The notes: a model not told the origin generated them from the sequence alone. Positions 35,782-44,762 are shown, numbered from the stretch's first letter. The stretch is 64,000 bases of DNA from Arthrobacter terrae (GCF_015708085.1 NZ_JADNYM010000011.1:1-64000), one strand, 5' to 3'. Made by a program: numbers and translations.

Positions 35782-36240
35782 CTACCCGGCAGCGGGGAAT
35801 CGCGTGGTTTGCCTCACTTGCCGGGCCAGCTTTGCTGATCCGAAGCCCGAGAAATCCGATGCTCCCGGTGCTCCCCAAATGACCACGAGTTTCAGCGGCC
35901 CGGTTCCGGTGTTGCGCAGGTCATGGTGGGCCCCCACTTTGGCCAGTATTGAGTCCCCGACCGAGATGTCAAATGTCTCACCGCTGACCTCCATCTGTCC
36001 GGTTCCTTCGGTGACAATGTAGATTTCTTCGAGCGCCATGTCGTTGTCCGTGTGGGCGTGCATTCCTTCGCAGCCGCCGGGCGGGAGTTCCCAGGTTTGG
36101 ACAGCAACCCGCAGTTCCGACTGGTCGAAGAAATGCCACTGCATCCGGACGGGAGAGCCGCCGTGCAGCCGGTAGTTAAACGCATGTTCGCCGGAATGTT
36201 CAATCATTTGGTGTTCCTGGCCTTTCGATTGTGCCGGCAT
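35782..36240 (-). CDS. Cupin domain protein of the creatine cluster
   Basis: A 152-aa product from the ATG complementary to 36238-36240, chosen because AGGAGGACAAG precedes it. The double-stranded beta-helix carries the metal motif MHAHTDNDMALEEIYIVTEGTGQMEV and a second motif VGAHHDLRNTGTGPLKLVVIWG. It is the last gene of the minus-strand run transporter-creatinase-IclR-cupin and lies 26 bp after the IclR gene. Its role is unknown; a small-molecule sensor, isomerase or oxygenase in the pathway is possible. Confidence 0.88.
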   Translation of the reverse strand: MPAQSKGQEHQMIEHSGEHAFNYRLHGGSPVRMQWHFFDQSELRVAVQTWELPPGGCEGMHAHTDNDMALEEIYIVTEGTGQMEVSGETFDISVGDSILAKVGAHHDLRNTGTGPLKLVVIWGAPGASDFSGFGSAKLARQVRQTTRFPAAG

Positions 36241-36266
36241 CTTGTCCTCCTGACGGTTGGGGATAC

Positions 36267-37070
36267 TCAACCGCGGCGAACGACGCCGCCGAGCCGGGTG
36301 GTGATTTTAGCCGCGGCATCGGTGCAGGCGTCGGCGAGGATCTGCAGTGTGTCGATCGAGACGCGGAACCTCGGTGCGGGTATCAGCACCGCTGCGACGA
36401 CATTCCCGCGATGATCAAAAACCGGGGCGGCCACACTGGCTTCGTCCAGTGACGTTTCCCCGTAATTTGTGGCGTAGCCCCGCGCGGACGTCTCCTTTAG
36501 CCGGATCAGGTAGGCCTCCAGGGCCTCGTCATCCATTCCCGGGAAGGCGATAGTGCCGCTGGTGAGCAGACTGCGCGCTCGTTCAACGGGTTCGTGCGCC
36601 AAAAAGACCTGAATCGATGAGCTGAAAGAATCATGGTAACGGGTGCCAAGTGGGGTGGTGTGTTTGACTTGATGGTGGCTGGCAATTTGCTCCACACACA
36701 TGGATTCATTGTTATCCCAAACCATCAGCGCACTGGTTTCACCGGTTCGTTCGGTCAATTCCTGCAGCACTGGATAGGCGACACGTCGCTCCTCCAGGTC
36801 TGCCAACAAGGGGCCCGCGACCGCGATCAGGCCCAGTCCCAGGGTGTAGCGTCGCGTTTCCGGATCCTGCCGGACCAGGTTTTCAGCTTCAAAAGTGGCC
36901 ATGATGCGTGAGACCGTGCTTTTGTGCATGCCGACCCGGGAGGCGATTTCCGTGACGCCCAGCAGCGGTTCTTCGGTCGAAAAGCATCGCAGTACCGCAA
37001 TTGCGTTGACAATGACGGAGCTTCCACGGCCTTCGCCGTCGGCCGAATCCCGGACTGCGGTAGTGGTCAT
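36267..37070 (-). CDS. IclR family transcriptional regulator (creatine cluster)
   Basis: A 267-aa protein from the ATG complementary to 37068-37070 behind AAAGGGGAAG. The N-terminal winged helix is VIVNAIAVLRCFSTEEPLLGVTEIASRVGMHKSTVSRIMATFEAEN-like. The C-terminal effector domain includes ALMVWDNNESMCVEQIASHH, FSSSIQVFLAH, ARGYATNYGETSLDEASVAAPVFDHRGNVVAA and ILADACTDAAAKI. It sits between creatinase and the cupin gene on the same strand and probably controls this operon, perhaps via the TTGCAA repeats upstream of the transporter. Confidence 0.92.
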   Translation of the reverse strand: MTTTAVRDSADGEGRGSSVIVNAIAVLRCFSTEEPLLGVTEIASRVGMHKSTVSRIMATFEAENLVRQDPETRRYTLGLGLIAVAGPLLADLEERRVAYPVLQELTERTGETSALMVWDNNESMCVEQIASHHQVKHTTPLGTRYHDSFSSSIQVFLAHEPVERARSLLTSGTIAFPGMDDEALEAYLIRLKETSARGYATNYGETSLDEASVAAPVFDHRGNVVAAVLIPAPRFRVSIDTLQILADACTDAAAKITTRLGGVVRRG

Positions 37071-37149
37071 TACTTCCCCTTTGAGTTTGTCGTCCGAATG
37101 CGGCGTCACGAAAACGTGGCGCCGCATTCACGAGACGGTACTTGCTGCG

Positions 37150-37200
37150 CTGCCGTCCGGACCGGCCTGCCGTCCGGACCGGCCTGCCGTCCGGACAGGC
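37150..37200. repeat. Three 17-bp tandem units between creatinase and the IclR gene
   Basis: CTGCCGTCCGGACCGGC is repeated head to tail at 37150-37166, 37167-37183 and 37184-37200; the third copy has one change (A for C). Each unit contains the palindrome GTCCGGAC. The array lies between the end of creatinase and the start of the IclR gene. Confidence 0.95.
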
Positions 37201-37219
37201 CTGAGCCCTGTGTTATGTC

Positions 37220-38476
37220 TTAGGCTCCCACAATGTTGTGCTCGGGGCCGAACGGGAATTTGGTGATATTCTCCGCGCCATCGGTGCCAACCACCAGAAT
37301 GTCGTGCTCACGGTAACCACCGGCGCCTGCCTGGCCGTCCAGCACGGTGATCATCGGTTCCATCGAAACCACCATGCCCGGTTCCAGCACGGTATCGATG
37401 TCTTCACGCAGTTCCAGCCCCGCTTCGCGTCCGTAGTAGTGGCTCAGAACGCCGAAGGAGTGCCCGTAGCCGAAGGTCCGGTTAGCGAGCAGGCCGCGGT
37501 CCACGTAAATCTCGTTGAGTTCAGCGGCAATGTCCTTGCAGACGGCGCCGGGCTTGATCAGTTCCAGTCCGCGCTTGTGGACCTCGACGTTGACGTTCCA
37601 CAGTTCCAAAGACCGTGCATCGGGCTCGCCCAGGAACAGGGTCCGTTCCAGTGCGGTGTAGTAGCCGCTGGTCATCGGGAAGCAGTTCAGGGACAGGATG
37701 TCGTGCTCCTGGAGCTTGCGCGTTGTGGCCCAGTTGTGGGCACCGTCGGTGTTGATGCCGGACTGGAACCAGACCCAGGTGTCGCGGATCTCGGAGTTAG
37801 GGAACGTGCGGGCAATTTCGTGCACCATGGCTTCGGTGCCGATCAGGGCGACCTCGTACTCGGTGATGCCGACCTTGATGGCGTTGCGGATCGCTTCTCC
37901 GCCCAGGTCACCGATGCGGGCGCCGTGCTTAATGACGGCAATTTCTTCCGCGGACTTGATCATGCGCTGGCGCATGGCGGCCTGTGCCACGTCCACCAGG
38001 GTGGCGCCGCTGAACGCGGCCTGGATCTTATTGCGGTTATCCAGTGGCAGGGAGTCGTCCTCGACGCCGAGCCGGCGGACGTTGATGCCACGGGTGCGCA
38101 GGGCCTCTTGGATCGCAAAAATGTAATTGTCCCGGCGCCAGTCCGTGTACACCACGTTGTCGCCGTAACCGCGTCGCCACGGCATGCCGGCGTCGATGTT
38201 CGCCGTAACGGTGACGGTGTCGTCCGCGGTGACCACCATGGCGTAGGAGCGGCCAAAGTAGGTGAAGAGGAAGTCCGAGTAGTACTTGATGCTGTGGTAA
38301 CTGGTCAGTACGACGGCGTCGAGCTCCTTGGCCGCCATGATTTCCCGCAATCCACCGAGACGGCGTTCAAACTCTGCATCGGAGAAAGTGAGCTGAACCT
38401 TTTCGCCGTTGTGCAGGACTTTGAGGCGTTCCAGCTCGGATACGGAGCTGGCGTTTTCGGGAATGGTGATGCTCAT
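37220..38476 (-). CDS. Creatinase (creatine amidinohydrolase)
   Basis: The 418-aa product, from an ATG behind AAGGAGACACC, hydrolyses creatine to sarcosine and urea. It has the pita-bread (M24) fold but reads as creatinase throughout: TSYHSIKYYSDFLFTYFGR, GMPWRRGYGDNVVYTDW, MIKSAEEIAVIKHGARI, WFQSGINTDGAHN with the catalytic His near residue 247, TALERTLFLG, FGYGHSFGVLSHYYGRE, DTVLEPGMVVSMEPMI and ENITKFPFGPEHNI. These blocks match the Pseudomonas enzyme as I remember it, including active-site Glu positions. It follows the MHS transporter by 63 bp and precedes the IclR gene. Confidence 0.96.
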   Translation of the reverse strand: MSITIPENASSVSELERLKVLHNGEKVQLTFSDAEFERRLGGLREIMAAKELDAVVLTSYHSIKYYSDFLFTYFGRSYAMVVTADDTVTVTANIDAGMPWRRGYGDNVVYTDWRRDNYIFAIQEALRTRGINVRRLGVEDDSLPLDNRNKIQAAFSGATLVDVAQAAMRQRMIKSAEEIAVIKHGARIGDLGGEAIRNAIKVGITEYEVALIGTEAMVHEIARTFPNSEIRDTWVWFQSGINTDGAHNWATTRKLQEHDILSLNCFPMTSGYYTALERTLFLGEPDARSLELWNVNVEVHKRGLELIKPGAVCKDIAAELNEIYVDRGLLANRTFGYGHSFGVLSHYYGREAGLELREDIDTVLEPGMVVSMEPMITVLDGQAGAGGYREHDILVVGTDGAENITKFPFGPEHNIVGA

Positions 38477-38539
38477 GGTGTCTCCTTGTTGATGTTGCAT
38501 TGGTAAATTGAGGGGAAAGTCTGGGATGGGCCTGGGCCG

Positions 38540-39943
38540 TTAGTGCATCAACGGCGCCTTCGAGGTCTCCTTGGCAAGCGACACGGCGATCAGGGATACG
38601 ACGGCGGCCGCCATCAGGTACCAGCCCGGTGCCAGGTTGGAGCCGCTGAGCTTGATGAGCAGTGTGGAGGCGAACAGTGCGGTGCCGCCAAAGAGTGCGT
38701 TAGTGAGGTTGAAACTTACAGCGAATCCGCTGTAGCGGATCTTTGTCGGGAACAGTTCGGCCAGGAAGCTGGGCAGCGTTCCGTCATTGAGGGTCAGCAT
38801 CGCGCCCAGCAGGATCTGGACCAGGATGATGATCAGGAAGTTTCCGGTGCTCAAGAGCAGGAACATCGGAACGGTCAGCACCACGAAGAGGATCGATGCG
38901 GTGATCAGGACCCGTTTCCGGCCAAACCGGTCCGAGGCCAGGCCGGTCAGGAAGATGAAGCCAATGTAGGTGACCAGGGCGACCGTGGTGGCCAGGAACG
39001 ACTCGGAGGAATCCAGGCCGACTACCTCACTGAGGTAAGTGGGCATGTAGCTGAGAACCACATAGAATCCGACCGCGTTCAGAACCACTGCACCGACGGC
39101 GATCAGAAGCGGACGCCAGTGCTTGCGGAACAGGTCCGTGACGGGGGCCTTGATCGCCTCGTCTTCCTTTTCCAGGGCCAGGAATGCCGGGGTGTCCTCG
39201 AGCTTGACACGGATGTAGCGGCCGATCAGACCCATCGGGGCGGCAAGCAGGAACGGAAGGCGCCAGCCCCAGGAGTTCATTTGGTCCGGGGACAGGGAAA
39301 CGGAAAGCAGCAATGCGATCAGGGAGCCAAGCAGCAGGCCGGTGGCCGTGCTGGCGGGCACCACGGCTGCGTATAGTCCGCGCCGGTTCGCCGGGGCGTA
39401 CTCCACCAGGAATGCCGAGGCGCCGGCGTATTCACCGGCGGCCGAGAACCCCTGGACAACGCGCACGAGCAGCAGCAGGATCGGTGCCCAGATACCAATG
39501 ATGTTGTAATCAGGGATCAGCGCAATCGCGAAGGTCGCCGCGGACATGATCAAAATCGATAAGGACAAGGCGTTCTTGCGCCCCACCCGGTCACCGATGT
39601 GCCCCCAGATGAACCCCCCGATGGGGCGGACAAAGAAGGAGATGGCAAACAAGCCGAACGTCAGCAGCAGTGCGGTCTGCTTGTCCGTCTCCGGAAAGAA
39701 CGCATGCGCTATGGTGACGGCCAGGTATCCGTAGACGGCGTAGTCGAACCATTCGACGAAGTTGCCGATGAAACTGGCGCCAATGACCCGGCGCAGAGTT
39801 TTCTTGGAAACGCCGGTTCCGTCATTGGGGTTTTGCTGGCCGCTGAGGGTCGTCGTTCGGGGGGACGGCGAAGCGGGCCCGGCATAGGGCTCGGTGCCCG
39901 GCAAACCGGCGGGCAAAGCTACTGGGGGTGTTTCATTCGTCAT
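38540..39943 (-). CDS. MFS transporter of the metabolite:H+ symporter (ProP-like) family
   Basis: A 467-aa, 12-helix protein from the ATG complementary to 39941-39943. Family blocks are GASFIGNFVEWFDYAVYGYLA, FVRPIGGFIWGHIGDRVGRKNAL, RVVQGFSAAGEYAGASAFLVEYAP, GWRLPFLLAAPMGLIGRYIR and LASDRFGRKRVL. The closest functional relatives carry proline, betaine or organic acids with protons. Because it directly precedes creatinase in the same direction, uptake of creatine (or sarcosine/betaine) is the likely job, by context only. About 55 N-terminal residues are polar and poorly conserved. Confidence 0.9.
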   Translation of the reverse strand: MTNETPPVALPAGLPGTEPYAGPASPSPRTTTLSGQQNPNDGTGVSKKTLRRVIGASFIGNFVEWFDYAVYGYLAVTIAHAFFPETDKQTALLLTFGLFAISFFVRPIGGFIWGHIGDRVGRKNALSLSILIMSAATFAIALIPDYNIIGIWAPILLLLVRVVQGFSAAGEYAGASAFLVEYAPANRRGLYAAVVPASTATGLLLGSLIALLLSVSLSPDQMNSWGWRLPFLLAAPMGLIGRYIRVKLEDTPAFLALEKEDEAIKAPVTDLFRKHWRPLLIAVGAVVLNAVGFYVVLSYMPTYLSEVVGLDSSESFLATTVALVTYIGFIFLTGLASDRFGRKRVLITASILFVVLTVPMFLLLSTGNFLIIILVQILLGAMLTLNDGTLPSFLAELFPTKIRYSGFAVSFNLTNALFGGTALFASTLLIKLSGSNLAPGWYLMAAAVVSLIAVSLAKETSKAPLMH

Positions 39944-39967
39944 AAGAATCCACCAAAGGGTTTGGGG

Positions 39968-39993
39968 TTGCAAGCGTTGCAACGTCGTTGCAT
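39968..39993. promoter_or_regulatory. TTGCAA repeat cluster upstream of the transporter-creatinase operon
   Basis: The self-complementary hexamer TTGCAA occurs at 39968-39973 and 39977-39982, with TTGCAT at 39988-39993, all within 50 bp of the transporter start. The spacing and symmetry suggest an operator, possibly for the IclR regulator of the same operon. Confidence 0.5.
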
Positions 39994-40136
39994 AAGCGTA
40001 CGACGTGATTCGCATCACGGTCAAGGGGTTGCGTGTTTGAGTTTCCCCCAGCCGCGACAACGGCGCCGTAGCCTAGCCCGTTGCGGCACCGTCGTTGCAG
40101 AGCAGTAATTTGCGTCGAGGAAAGCGAATGCCGCCG

Positions 40137-40934
40137 CTAGGCCGGCACACCCGCGGGCTCGCGAACCAGTTCGTTGGCCAGATCCATCACCAAGTCGTCA
40201 ACCACCTGGCCATGGAGCAGTTCACCCTTAGCTGCGCTGGACCCGGCTGCCGAGGACAGGCAGCCGGTGTCCGGCGTGCGGTCCGGCACCACGGGGAGCC
40301 GGTCGAAGCGCGGCAGCACGGCGGCCGGACCGTCGACAACGCGGTCCATGGCTACTCTGCCCGGCTCAAGGTAGAGCATGAGCGAGGTCTCCAGTACCCC
40401 GCCATGCTCGATCTCCCACCCGGGGAAGCCGCCGGGGTAGACCTGGGCCAGCGTGTCCGGGGTGACAAAGTCCCAGTAGGACAGCAGCAACACGCTTGGC
40501 TTCGCGCCCGGCCCGATCCCGAGTTCCTCCAGGGCCAGGTCGATCCCTTCATAGAGGAACTGGTAGTTCTCGAAGTGCCCGTTGACAAAGACCACGTGCC
40601 GGACGCCCTGGTTCAGGAAGGACTTGACCAGATTGCGCGCCACGCCAATGAGCGAGGCGCCGTCCAGGCTGGTGGTGCCGCAAAGGTGGTTGCCGCCGCC
40701 GGACTTCTGCTGTGACTTGTAGCCGTAGGCGATGGGCTGGGCAACAAGCGCCCCCAGCCGGGTGGCCACTGCCTGCGCGAAATGCGTTGACAAGATGGTG
40801 TCCGTTCCCAGCGGCAGGTGCGGCCCGTGCTGCTCCAAGGAACCGACAGGGATGAGGACAATTGCCTCCCCGGACGCCAGAGCCTCGCGATAGGCGAAGG
40901 CGTCCAGGTCTTCCAGAAATACTGATGTGCCCAT
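40137..40934 (-). CDS. Creatininase (creatinine amidohydrolase)
   Basis: A 265-aa enzyme from an ATG behind GAGGAGCACCACC. It opens the creatinine ring to give creatine. The metal ligands known for the Pseudomonas enzyme fall at the same positions: Glu34 and His36 in GSLEQHGPH, Asp45 in GTDT, His120 and Glu122 in NGHFENYQF. Other matching blocks are YGYKSQQKSGGGNH, TTSLDGASL, GIDLALEELG, LSYWDFVT and EHGGVLETSLML. It lies 82 bp downstream of the NCS1 permease on the same strand and 193 bp upstream of the MHS transporter. Confidence 0.96.
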   Translation of the reverse strand: MGTSVFLEDLDAFAYREALASGEAIVLIPVGSLEQHGPHLPLGTDTILSTHFAQAVATRLGALVAQPIAYGYKSQQKSGGGNHLCGTTSLDGASLIGVARNLVKSFLNQGVRHVVFVNGHFENYQFLYEGIDLALEELGIGPGAKPSVLLLSYWDFVTPDTLAQVYPGGFPGWEIEHGGVLETSLMLYLEPGRVAMDRVVDGPAAVLPRFDRLPVVPDRTPDTGCLSSAAGSSAAKGELLHGQVVDDLVMDLANELVREPAGVPA

Positions 40935-41016
40935 GGTGGTGCTCCTCGGTGGGTGTGGCATGCAGGGAAGTGAACGCTGCGGCGGCCGAAATGGCCGCCG
41001 CAGCGGGGGTGCGGGC

Positions 41017-42549
41017 TCAGACCACGGGTTCCGGGATTTTCTCTGCGCAGGCATCGCCATGCTCTGCCAGCACGGCATCGTCCTGCAGGTCAAGGCGGAT
41101 GCCCAAGGGCACACCGGCCCGGAGGCGCCTGCGGAAGCGAGGGTAGCCGAGCGCAAAATACAGGCCCGCGGAGGTGATGGTGCCAGCCAGCCAGGAAAAA
41201 TCGATTCCGCCCAAGGCCGTGGCGATGGGTCCCTGCAGGGCGGGGATGGCGCCGTACATGCACATCCAGGTCATGACAATCCCGGCGAAGAATGCAATGA
41301 ACGCGACCGGATTGAATGCTTTGAGATGGGTTTTCTCCGGGGGGAGGAACAGATAGCTGAAGTTCTTGTGCCGGCGTTCAAAGACGAAATAGTGCACGGC
41401 CATAATGCCGCCCCACGTGGCAACCCAGGCCACTATCGCGATCAGCCAGGTGTCCAGCAATTCACCGAAGTTGCGGGCAAACATGAAGCCGATTACGGCA
41501 AGCATAGAAAGGGCGCCGACCAGGATGGACAGTTTCTTGCGGGACACCTTGACATCGAGCGCTTGTACCGCGACACCGAAGGTGTACATGTTGATGATGT
41601 TGGTGGCGATCGGACCGTGGATGACGAGCAGGATGACAGGAATGGCAAACGTGCCGAAATTCTCCACGATGAGAGCTCCCGGGTCCGCGCTTCCGTTCTT
41701 GGTGGCAAGGCTGGCGCCGAGAATGCCGAGCCAAACGACCGGCAGGAACTGGCCCAGCACACTGACGGTAAACAGTTTCGCCGGTCGTATTTTCCTGCTC
41801 ACAAACCGCGAATAGTCCGGTGCGTAGGTGAACCAGCCGATTCCCCAGCCGATCCCGATAGCGGTCATCACGCCGGACATCGCGGCAATGCGGGGCATCC
41901 CGGTGAGGACTTCTCCTGCCGGGCCGGCGTAGGACCAATCGATGTTCAGGTGTGTCCAGGCGAGGATGGACATGGCGATGAGGACCACGATCGTGGGCGG
42001 CATGGTCCAGCGCTCAAACTTGGCGATGGCGTGGTAGCCGCGGTAGCAGATAATGACCTGGATGCTCATAATGACGCCGGCTGTGGCGATGCGCCAGCCG
42101 AAATTGGAAGCCGCCGGGTCCACCCAGCCGATCAGCGCGAAGAGGGCCATGACCAAGTCCAGAATGATCCAGGTGTTCACGGCCGCCCATCCGATGGCAA
42201 TCGTGGCTTGGATTGCCGCTGGCAGGTAGGCGCCCCGGCGCCCAAAGGCGCCTCTGGAGAGCAACATCCCGGTGGCACCGGTTTTCTGGCCCAAGATGAC
42301 GAAGAAGCCGAAACCCAGCATACCGATGAGGTTTCCGACAATGAGCACGAAGAGCGTATCGGAAAGGCCGAGCCCCAATTGGATTCCCAGTGCGCCGAGG
42401 ATCCAGTTGATGGGGGCCACATTGGCACCTGCCCAGATCCAGAACTGACCCGAGAGCTTAGTGGTCCGCGCCGATTCCGGCACTGGCTGGAGAATATCTT
42501 CTACTTCCTGGGTGGCGTCTTCAGATTTAGTCGCCGATCTTTGTTTCAC
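41017..42549 (-). CDS. NCS1 family (cytosine/purine-type) permease
   Basis: A 510-aa, 12-helix transporter from a GTG start. NCS1 landmarks are FWIWAGANVAPINWILGALG, GQKTGATGMLLSRGAFGRRGAYLPA, AIGWAAVNTWIILDL, GWGIGWFTYAPDYSRF and HGPIATNIINMYTFG. Characterised relatives carry cytosine, allantoin, hydantoins or thiamine. It precedes creatininase in the same direction, and is divergent from the PucR regulator and deaminase genes. It may import creatinine (a hydantoin-like ring) or cytosine. The substrate is inferred from neighbours only. Confidence 0.9.
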   Translation of the reverse strand: MKQRSATKSEDATQEVEDILQPVPESARTTKLSGQFWIWAGANVAPINWILGALGIQLGLGLSDTLFVLIVGNLIGMLGFGFFVILGQKTGATGMLLSRGAFGRRGAYLPAAIQATIAIGWAAVNTWIILDLVMALFALIGWVDPAASNFGWRIATAGVIMSIQVIICYRGYHAIAKFERWTMPPTIVVLIAMSILAWTHLNIDWSYAGPAGEVLTGMPRIAAMSGVMTAIGIGWGIGWFTYAPDYSRFVSRKIRPAKLFTVSVLGQFLPVVWLGILGASLATKNGSADPGALIVENFGTFAIPVILLVIHGPIATNIINMYTFGVAVQALDVKVSRKKLSILVGALSMLAVIGFMFARNFGELLDTWLIAIVAWVATWGGIMAVHYFVFERRHKNFSYLFLPPEKTHLKAFNPVAFIAFFAGIVMTWMCMYGAIPALQGPIATALGGIDFSWLAGTITSAGLYFALGYPRFRRRLRAGVPLGIRLDLQDDAVLAEHGDACAEKIPEPVV

Positions 42550-42714
42550 TGGTTACTCTTTCCGCCGCTGATTGAAGGTCCCTGCAGAAGTTTACGTGTG
42601 ATGGGCACCACATGATATGTTGCAAGTGTCCATATCCCCGCGGGGAAAACTTGACACTGTGTCCATTGCCGGGCTGTTTTCGAGCAGTTAGCGGCTAACG
42701 AAGGGAAACGATTT

Positions 42715-44220
42715 ATGCTTCCTCTGGCCGAGGTGCTGGACAATGAACTCGTGCGCGCGGGCCGTCCGCGTATCCGCGCGGGCCGGGCGATGATCGCGGT
42801 GAACTCGGTCCGCTGGGTCCATTCAAGTGAGGTGCTGCAAATCGCTCCGCTCCTGCGCGGGGAGGAACTTCTGCTGACGGGAGGGGCAGCTCTCTTAGGA
42901 CTTAAGCCAGCGGCACAGCAGGACTACATCCGCCGACTGGCCGAGCGGCACGTCAGTGCCCTTGTCATCGAAACGGCCGGATTAAGCCGTAAGCTTTCGG
43001 CGGAACTGGTTCAGGCCGCCGAAGACTCATCCCTGCCTCTCATCGAGTTTCAATCAGTCGTCCCGTTCGTGGACGTGGCCGAAGACATTAACCGGCGCAT
43101 CGTCTCCAAGCAGATTGCCGCCCTGCAGACTGCCGACTCCATAGCCCAGCACTTGATGGAAGCGCTGGCCTCCGGCGCCACCTTGTCGACGCTGATGGAC
43201 CTCCTGGCGAAATCGCTGAAGACGCAGGTGGTGCTGATGGATCTGCGCGGAGCCGTGCTGGAAACGGCTGGCGAGGCGATGGAGCAGGCCGAACTCATTG
43301 AGGTGGAAATTTTCATCGGGGGCATCGCGACGGCGAAACTGAGCATCCACCGCCGGGCCAGCAGCGACGCGGCCGTGCTCCGGACCATCGGTGAGAGGCT
43401 CAGCGGAACGCTGGCTCTGGCTCTGTCGCAGCGATACCAGCCGACGCTGTCCCAGGTAGCGGACACCACTTTGATGCGGGCGGTGTTGGATGGCTCCGGG
43501 GCGGCGCAGGTGAAGGAGTTTTGCGCGATAGCCAAATTCCCCACCGACCAGCCCGTACTGATGATGGAGTTCCGGAGGATAGGTCTGGCCAATATCCAGG
43601 GGTCCGCGGAACGGGCGGTGCGTCGGTGCTGCCCCGGTGTGCGGACCTATCAGGAGGGCGGGAACGTCTATGCACTGATCCCGTTGGGAAACGTCGGGAC
43701 CCGGCAGCGACGGTTTAGCATACTGGAGACATTGGAGAAGGAGCTCGCCGAAATTGCCGTCACCGGGGTCATGGGCCCAACGGTCGTCGATGCCACCTTG
43801 GCGCATTGGTCCTTGAGCGAGGCCAAGCTTGCGCATTCCCTGGGTCCGGCGTCCAAGGTCGGCAATAACCTGTGGGACAGCGAAAACTTTGTGGTGGAGC
43901 GGCTGGCCGCCGGTGCACTGCCGGCGTTGGCCGTGGCCCGCCTGACCCAGGAATTGGTCGGCGAACTACTGGAGTACGATAAACGCCGCGGTACCAAGCT
44001 CCTGGAGACACTCGATCAGTGGCTCGTAACCGGTTGTAATACGGCGGAAGCTGCCCGAATACTGTTTTTGGAGCGCCAGTCAATGCACAATCGGTTAACC
44101 AGGATATTCGAGTTACTTGGCGGCGATCCGCGCGGCACGGGCAAGATGGCTGGATTGCATCTGGCCGTCCGGCTAGCCGCAACCCTCCCGCATCACGTGC
44201 ACGCTTCACGACTGCGCTAA
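42715..44220 (+). CDS. PucR family transcriptional regulator
   Basis: A 501-aa protein from an ATG behind GAAGGGAAAC. The N-terminal PucR domain (VLDNELVRAGRPRIRAG, LLRGEELLLTGGAALLG, SALVIETAGLSRKL, LIEFQSVVPFVDVAEDIN) precedes a GGDEF-like/CdaR middle region and a C-terminal helix-turn-helix (LLETLDQWLVTGCNTAEAARIL, QSMHNRLTRIFELLGGDP). PucR proteins sense purine- or pyrimidine-related compounds. Divergent from the NCS1 permease and 57 bp upstream of the deaminase, it probably controls both directions. The 165-bp divergent gap holds a CCCCGCGGGG palindrome and two GTGTCCAT copies. Confidence 0.92.
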   Translation: MLPLAEVLDNELVRAGRPRIRAGRAMIAVNSVRWVHSSEVLQIAPLLRGEELLLTGGAALLGLKPAAQQDYIRRLAERHVSALVIETAGLSRKLSAELVQAAEDSSLPLIEFQSVVPFVDVAEDINRRIVSKQIAALQTADSIAQHLMEALASGATLSTLMDLLAKSLKTQVVLMDLRGAVLETAGEAMEQAELIEVEIFIGGIATAKLSIHRRASSDAAVLRTIGERLSGTLALALSQRYQPTLSQVADTTLMRAVLDGSGAAQVKEFCAIAKFPTDQPVLMMEFRRIGLANIQGSAERAVRRCCPGVRTYQEGGNVYALIPLGNVGTRQRRFSILETLEKELAEIAVTGVMGPTVVDATLAHWSLSEAKLAHSLGPASKVGNNLWDSENFVVERLAAGALPALAVARLTQELVGELLEYDKRRGTKLLETLDQWLVTGCNTAEAARILFLERQSMHNRLTRIFELLGGDPRGTGKMAGLHLAVRLAATLPHHVHASRLR

Positions 44221-44277
44221 CGGCATGGCGGGACCGCTGGACGAAAAATTCTGCGCATCACGAACAAGGAGAAGCTG

Positions 44278-44712
44278 ATGATCGATCCCGCATTTGAGGC
44301 AGCCGTAGCGGCAGCCCGGAAAAGCCTGCGTGAGGGCGGCATTCCGATTGGAGCGGCGTTGGCGCGCAATGGGCAAGTGGTGGCGTCGGGTCACAATGAG
44401 CGGGTTCAGCGCGGGGACCCGATCGCGCATGGTGAAATGTCAGCGCTGCGGGCCGCCGGCCGGCAAAAAAGCTACCGTGATACGGTGCTGTATTCCACGC
44501 TTGCACCGTGCGCCATGTGTACCGGCACCATCCTGCAGTTCAAGATTCCACGCGTGGTTGTGGGTGAGGCCCGGACATTTCCGGGGGAGTTCGAGCTGCT
44601 GCGCTCCCGCGGGGTGGAGGTAGTGGTTCTGGACGATGAGCGCTGCATCGACATGATGCGAAGCTTCCAACGCGACCATGCGGAACTTTGGGCCGAGGAC
44701 ATCGCTGACTAA
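44278..44712 (+). CDS. Cytosine deaminase-like (FCY1-type) nucleoside/creatinine deaminase
   Basis: A 144-aa zinc deaminase from an ATG behind AAGGAGAAG. Zinc and catalytic motifs are IAHGEMSAL (HxE) and APCAMCTG (PCxxC). Flanking text (GGIPIGAALARNGQVVASGHNERVQRGDPI, FKIPRVVVGEARTFPGEFELLRSRGVEVVVLDDERCIDMM) is strikingly like yeast cytosine deaminase FCY1 as I recall it, rather than TadA. It may convert cytosine to uracil. Because of its place opposite the creatininase operon, creatinine-to-N-methylhydantoin deamination is an alternative. A terminator follows the stop. Confidence 0.88.
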   Translation: MIDPAFEAAVAAARKSLREGGIPIGAALARNGQVVASGHNERVQRGDPIAHGEMSALRAAGRQKSYRDTVLYSTLAPCAMCTGTILQFKIPRVVVGEARTFPGEFELLRSRGVEVVVLDDERCIDMMRSFQRDHAELWAEDIAD

Positions 44713-44762
44713 AGCCGAGCCGATGGTGGCGTTTTACCCCGGACGACGACGACGGCGGCGGC

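Noticed and set aside
37238-38506. Plus-strand open frame opposite creatinase
   Set aside because: It mirrors the creatinase gene almost end to end and has no independent homology.
40927-42615. Plus-strand open frame opposite the NCS1 permease
   Set aside because: The permease has clear family motifs and membrane helices; the opposing frame is polar, His/Asp/Gly-rich and motif-free.
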